DNA of 7,020 bases, taken from the NCBI GenBank assembly GCA_049644325.1, contig JBARRR010000046.1, forward strand, positions 1 to 7,020. Direction: 5' to 3'. Numbering within the stretch: the stretch's first letter is position 1; every line of letters begins with the position of its first letter. Source of the DNA: DASZHA01 sp049644325. GTDB lineage: Bacteria > Chloroflexota > Dormibacteria > DASZGP01. The position numbers and the translations under genes were made by a program. This document shows positions 4,607 through 7,020 of this stretch, piece after piece. The notes beneath the pieces are model-generated. The model saw only the letters and a list, made by a program, of their open reading frames with translations. It was not told the DNA's origin and searched no databases.

Positions 4607-5888
4607 TCCCGCTCCACTCTATGAGGTCGGTCAAAGCGCGCGGATCCTTGATCGGGCCGATCGCCGCCAGGACCAGGGGCTGCTCAGCGTATGTCTGGTG
4701 AGCGACGCGGCGGACGTCCTCGCTGGTCACGGCTTCGATCTGGTCGATCAGCTCGGCGGGCTCGAGGATCTCGCCGGTCAGGATGTGCTGCTCGCCGAGG
4801 TAGGCGGCCATCGCCCCCGTGCTCTCCAGGCGCAGCAGCAGCCGGCCCTTGACGTAGTTCTTGGCGCGGGTCAGCTCCTCCGGGTCCACCGGCTGGTCGC
4901 ACATCTTGCGAATCTCAGCCATCACCTTTTCCAGCGCGTCGCTGGCCTTGACCGGCTCGGTGCCGATGTAGGCGCCGGCGGCGCCGCTGTCCGCCAGGCG
5001 AGCGGTGAACGCGTGGATGTCGTAGGCCAGGCCCAGGCGCTCACGGATCTCCTGGAACAGCCGGCTGCTCATCCCCCCGCCCAGGATCGTCGTCATCAGG
5101 TCGACGGCGTAACGGTCCGGGTGGCTGTAGGAGATCGACCGCGTGCCGACCACCAGGTGCGCCTGCTCGGTGGGCCGGTCGAGGATGTTGACCGCGCCCT
5201 GGGTGAGGGGGAGCGCCGGGTCAAACGACGGGGCCTCCTCGCTGGGCAGCTCGAGCTTCTCGGTCAGGTAGTCGCGGACCCGGACGTGGTCGACGTTGCC
5301 GGCCACCGCCACCAGGAGGTCTGAGGCCAGGTAGTGCCGGCGGACGTGCTCCCGCATCGCCTCCACCGTGATGCGGCTGACGCTGTCGGGGGTGCCCGCC
5401 ACGTCGATCCCCAACGGATGGTTGGGCCACAGGATCTCCTCGAAGAGCGTATGGACGTGGTCGGCCGGGGAGTCGAGGTACATCCGCAGCTCCTCGAGGA
5501 TGACGTCCCGCTCCTTCTCCGCCTCCTCCGGCTCGAAGCGCGGCCGCTGCACGATGTCGGTGATGACGTCGACGGCGCGCTCCAGCTGGTCGCCGGCCAC
5601 CCGGGCCCAGTACATCGTCAGCTCCTTGTCGGTGGAGGCGTTGAGGTCGCCGCCGATGCCTTCGATGGACTCGGCCACCGCCATCGCGGTGGGGAAGTGC
5701 TCCGAGCCCTTGAAGACCATGTGCTCGACGAAGTGGCTGACGCCGGCCAGCTCCGGTGGCTCGTAGCGAGAGCCGATCTTGAACATGAAGGCGATGCTGA
5801 CCGAGTTGCGCTCACGCAGCGGCGCCGTGACCAGGCGGGCGCCACCACTGAGGACCTCGAGGGTGTGACCGGTGGCGCTGACTACCAC
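4599..5888 (-). CDS. M16-family zinc peptidase (mitochondrial processing peptidase-like)
   Basis: This 429-residue single-chain M16 peptidase belongs to the MPP-beta/YmxG-like group that works as a dimer enclosing substrate peptides. The inverted zinc motif HFVEH is at residues 52-56 (ligands His52 and His56, catalytic Glu55), and Glu132 in VILEELRMY is the expected third ligand 76 residues on. The C-terminal half carries the substrate-binding Arg/Tyr segment GGGMSSRLFQEIRERLGLAY (270-289; Arg282, Tyr289). Both M16 halves and all catalytic residues are present, so it should be active; the substrate is unknown. No signal peptide is visible, so a cytoplasmic location is likely. The GTG at 5888 is the only reasonable start before the conserved GHTLEVLSGGARLV region. 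It lacks a clear Shine-Dalgarno sequence, and an 11-codon upstream ORF overlaps it. The end overlaps the ndk start by 8 nt. Confidence 0.93.
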   Translation of the reverse strand: MVVSATGHTLEVLSGGARLVTAPLRERNSVSIAFMFKIGSRYEPPELAGVSHFVEHMVFKGSEHFPTAMAVAESIEGIGGDLNASTDKELTMYWARVAGDQLERAVDVITDIVQRPRFEPEEAEKERDVILEELRMYLDSPADHVHTLFEEILWPNHPLGIDVAGTPDSVSRITVEAMREHVRRHYLASDLLVAVAGNVDHVRVRDYLTEKLELPSEEAPSFDPALPLTQGAVNILDRPTEQAHLVVGTRSISYSHPDRYAVDLMTTILGGGMSSRLFQEIRERLGLAYDIHAFTARLADSGAAGAYIGTEPVKASDALEKVMAEIRKMCDQPVDPEELTRAKNYVKGRLLLRLESTGAMAAYLGEQHILTGEILEPAELIDQIEAVTSEDVRRVAHQTYAEQPLVLAAIGPIKDPRALTDLIEWSGNG

Positions 5889-5917
5889 GCTGGCCGCCCG
5901 CCATCCGGATGCAACAT
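5882..5917 (-). CDS. Possible leaderless upstream ORF (11 aa) overlapping the M16 start
   Basis: ATG at 5917 (minus strand) opens the frame MLHPDGGRPAW and stops at TAG 5884-5882. It starts 6 nt after the candidate -10 TAGAAT, placing the ATG at the predicted transcription start. It is not in frame with M16. Its stop overlaps the second codon of M16 (GTGGTAG, with the M16 GTG at 5888), the geometry of termination-reinitiation. This would explain how M16 is translated without a Shine-Dalgarno sequence. The support is positional only. Confidence 0.3.
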   Translation of the reverse strand: MLHPDGGRPAW

Positions 5918-5923
5918 CGCGGA

Positions 5924-5929
5924 ATTCTA
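5924..5929 (-). promoter_or_regulatory. Candidate -10 element (TAGAAT) for the M16-ndk-peroxiredoxin operon
   Basis: TAGAAT on the minus strand matches five of six positions of TATAAT. It sits in the 83-bp divergent gap between the M16 gene and the small plus-strand gene. Transcription would begin near 5917, giving a 29-nt leader before the M16 GTG at 5888. No -35 hexamer is recognisable 17 bp upstream. Confidence 0.4.
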
Positions 5930-5959
5930 GCCGCCGGCTCTCTGGGGCCGCGCGCGAGC

Positions 5960-5965
5960 TAGGCT
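5960..5965 (+). promoter_or_regulatory. Candidate -10 element (TAGGCT) for the small helical protein gene
   Basis: TAGGCT fits the TANNNT -10 pattern frequent in high-GC bacteria and lies 6 nt before the GTG at 5972, which would place the start codon at or next to +1 (leaderless). No clear -35 is seen. It is divergent from, and about 30 bp away from, the M16 -10 element, so the two genes may share a control region. Confidence 0.4.
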
Positions 5966-5971
5966 ACGGGC

Positions 5972-6313
5972 GTGAGCCGGACTCAGCCGATGGGTGACGA
6001 GGGTCTCCACCTGGCGGTGGAGAAGCTGCGCGACACGATCACGGATGCCGTCGGCCACCTGGCCGACCTCGACGCCGAGGCCGACTTGGAAGAGTTCGGC
6101 CGCATGCTCGACCGCCTGGTCGAGACCAGCGCTGAGCTGCTGGCGCAGGCGGACGCCGCCGATGCCGGCCTTCACTGGCGGCAGGCGCTGGACGCGGCCC
6201 TGGCTCACCTCCGCGAGGCGCGCGACCTGCTCGATGACGGCGAGCCCTCCGACGCCGTGGCCCTCGAGGTCATGGCCGCGGGCGACGTGCTGCAGCGCCG
6301 GCTGGCAGACTGA
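5972..6313 (+). CDS. Small acidic, all-helical protein of unknown function
   Basis: I do not recognise this 113-residue protein. It is strongly acidic and rich in Ala, Leu, Asp and Glu, with hydrophobic residues spaced for amphipathic helices or a coiled coil across about residues 10-60 and 66-112. No cysteine, signal peptide or membrane segment is present. The GTG at 5972 was chosen because TAGGCT lies 6 nt upstream; an ATG at 5990 (MGDEGLHLAV) is the alternative. Codons are strongly G/C at third positions, which supports this strand over the antisense frame at 5927-6208. It is divergent from the M16 gene and converges on the HIT gene with a 9-nt gap. No function can be inferred beyond a possible oligomeric or partner-binding helical protein. 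Confidence 0.7.
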   Translation: MSRTQPMGDEGLHLAVEKLRDTITDAVGHLADLDAEADLEEFGRMLDRLVETSAELLAQADAADAGLHWRQALDAALAHLREARDLLDDGEPSDAVALEVMAAGDVLQRRLAD

Positions 6314-6322
6314 CAGCTCAGG

Positions 6323-7018
6323 CTAGGCTCGGCGGTCCCCCTTCCAGGCACGCCAGCGGGCGGCCACGTCGGCGATATCGTCCTCTCGCTTGGCGCGCAG
6401 GATCTTGCCGGTGACGCGGCCCATCCCCGCCGCCATCGCCAGGCGGCGGCGACCCTCCCAGTTCATGGCGCCGTTGCCCTCGACCAGGAAGCCGCGCTCC
6501 CGGACACGGATGTAGTGGTACTCACCGGCGTCCCGGAAACGCGCCGCCACCTGGTCCCAGCCGCTGATCTCCACCGAGTCGGGGTCGGCCGTCAGGCTGT
6601 CAGCCAGGTCGTCGACAGCGATGGGGATCAAGTGCAGGTGCGCGTGGGGCACGGTCTGCCCCGCCACCCCGTTCTCCCACAGCAGCGGCTCGAGGCCGTA
6701 TTCGCCGCGGATGAACCGGCTGGCCTCGTCGACCAGCCCGGGCAGCTCGGCCCGCACCGCGTCGGGCGCCGACCCCATGCACAGCTCGTGGTTGCGGGTG
6801 ATGACCAGCAGGTGGCCGGGCATCAGGGGGTAGAGGTCGGGGATCAGGGCCAGACGATCGGTCTGCAACAGGGCGGCGGGGTGTGCCGCCTCGGCGCAGA
6901 AGACGCAGTCGGCAACCGTCCCGGCGTCAGGTGACGAGCCGGCCCTATCGACGGGAGTCGCGTCCCCCAAAGCCGCGTCCGCCGTAACCGCCGCGCCCAC
7001 CGTCGCGCCCGCCATCAC
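6323..7018 (-). CDS. HIT-family nucleotide hydrolase/transferase, start uncertain
   Basis: The histidine triad HAHLHLIP is at residues 125-132 of the 231-residue reading from the GTG at 7018, with the middle His127 expected to be the nucleophile that forms a nucleotidyl intermediate. An N-terminal CVFC pair (Cys38, Cys41) matches the zinc-site cysteines of many HIT proteins, and LMPGHLLVITRNHE (65-78) is the typical strand region leading to the triad. HIT enzymes act on dinucleoside polyphosphates or nucleoside phosphoramidates; the substrate here cannot be assigned. About 100 residues follow the triad, longer than a minimal Hint protein. Residues 1-34 are Ala-rich and non-conserved in appearance. 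Starts at GTG 7018, ATG 7015, GTG 7000 or beyond the window edge are all possible. The C-terminus is basic and Trp-rich (ARWRAWKGDRRA). Confidence 0.88.
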   Translation of the reverse strand: MMAGATVGAAVTADAALGDATPVDRAGSSPDAGTVADCVFCAEAAHPAALLQTDRLALIPDLYPLMPGHLLVITRNHELCMGSAPDAVRAELPGLVDEASRFIRGEYGLEPLLWENGVAGQTVPHAHLHLIPIAVDDLADSLTADPDSVEISGWDQVAARFRDAGEYHYIRVRERGFLVEGNGAMNWEGRRRLAMAAGMGRVTGKILRAKREDDIADVAARWRAWKGDRRA

Positions 7019-7020
7019 GC

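Noticed and set aside
4521..5324. Plus-strand open frame (267 codons) opposite the M16 and ndk genes
   Set aside because: It overlaps two convincingly conserved minus-strand genes, shows no domain and has the biased composition of an antisense frame.
5927..6208. Minus-strand frame (93 codons) opposite the small acidic protein gene
   Set aside because: The plus-strand frame has a promoter-start arrangement and clear G/C third-position bias. The minus frame covers the divergent promoter region and ends at the M16 -10.

Overview
This is a GC-rich bacterial chromosomal window, roughly two-thirds G+C by eye, densely packed with housekeeping genes. There is no sign of an insertion sequence, prophage, CRISPR array or RNA gene. 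Four candidate promoters place a -10 hexamer 6-7 nt before a start codon, which is the leaderless arrangement common in Actinomycetota, Deinococcota and related lineages. With the soj/parA-parB pair, an AhpE-type peroxiredoxin and the high GC3 codon use, this suggests Actinomycetota or a Chloroflexota/Dormibacterota-like lineage. That assignment is inference; no rRNA or other phylogenetic marker is present.

Layout, plus strand, 1-3669. The window opens inside a CPBP-family membrane metalloprotease (Abi/CAAX type, 5' end cut off), whose stop codon overlaps the parA start (TGATG). parA and parB overlap by 8 nt, so the three genes look like one translationally coupled operon. Downstream, a roughly 135-nt AT-richer gap carries a perfect palindrome, a well-formed promoter and the first of four copies of GTGAAACA, the half-site of the canonical chromosomal parS sequence. 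It leads into a small single-motif LAGLIDADG-like gene whose catalytic acidic residues are replaced, suggesting a domesticated DNA-binding protein. lepB (type I signal peptidase) follows, with its own perfect TATAAT overlapping the stop codon of the previous gene, a 10-codon upstream ORF and a leader hairpin.

Minus strand, 5888-3686. An operon of an M16 zinc peptidase, ndk (nucleoside diphosphate kinase) and an AhpE-like peroxiredoxin runs towards lepB and meets it tail to tail with 16 bp between them. The M16 promoter appears to start transcription exactly at the ATG of an 11-codon upstream ORF that overlaps the M16 start codon.

Plus strand, 5972-6313, is a small acidic helical protein of unknown function, divergent from M16, with a leaderless TAGGCT-GTG start. 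It converges on a minus-strand HIT-family nucleotide hydrolase/transferase (7018-6323) that may continue past the window edge.

Functionally, the left part serves chromosome segregation (ParA, ParB) and protein export (signal peptidase); the right part serves nucleotide pools, peroxide defence and proteolysis. The most interesting stretch is 2460-3075, where parS half-sites, an operator-like palindrome, a catalytically degenerate LAGLIDADG protein and the lepB leader lie together immediately after parB.
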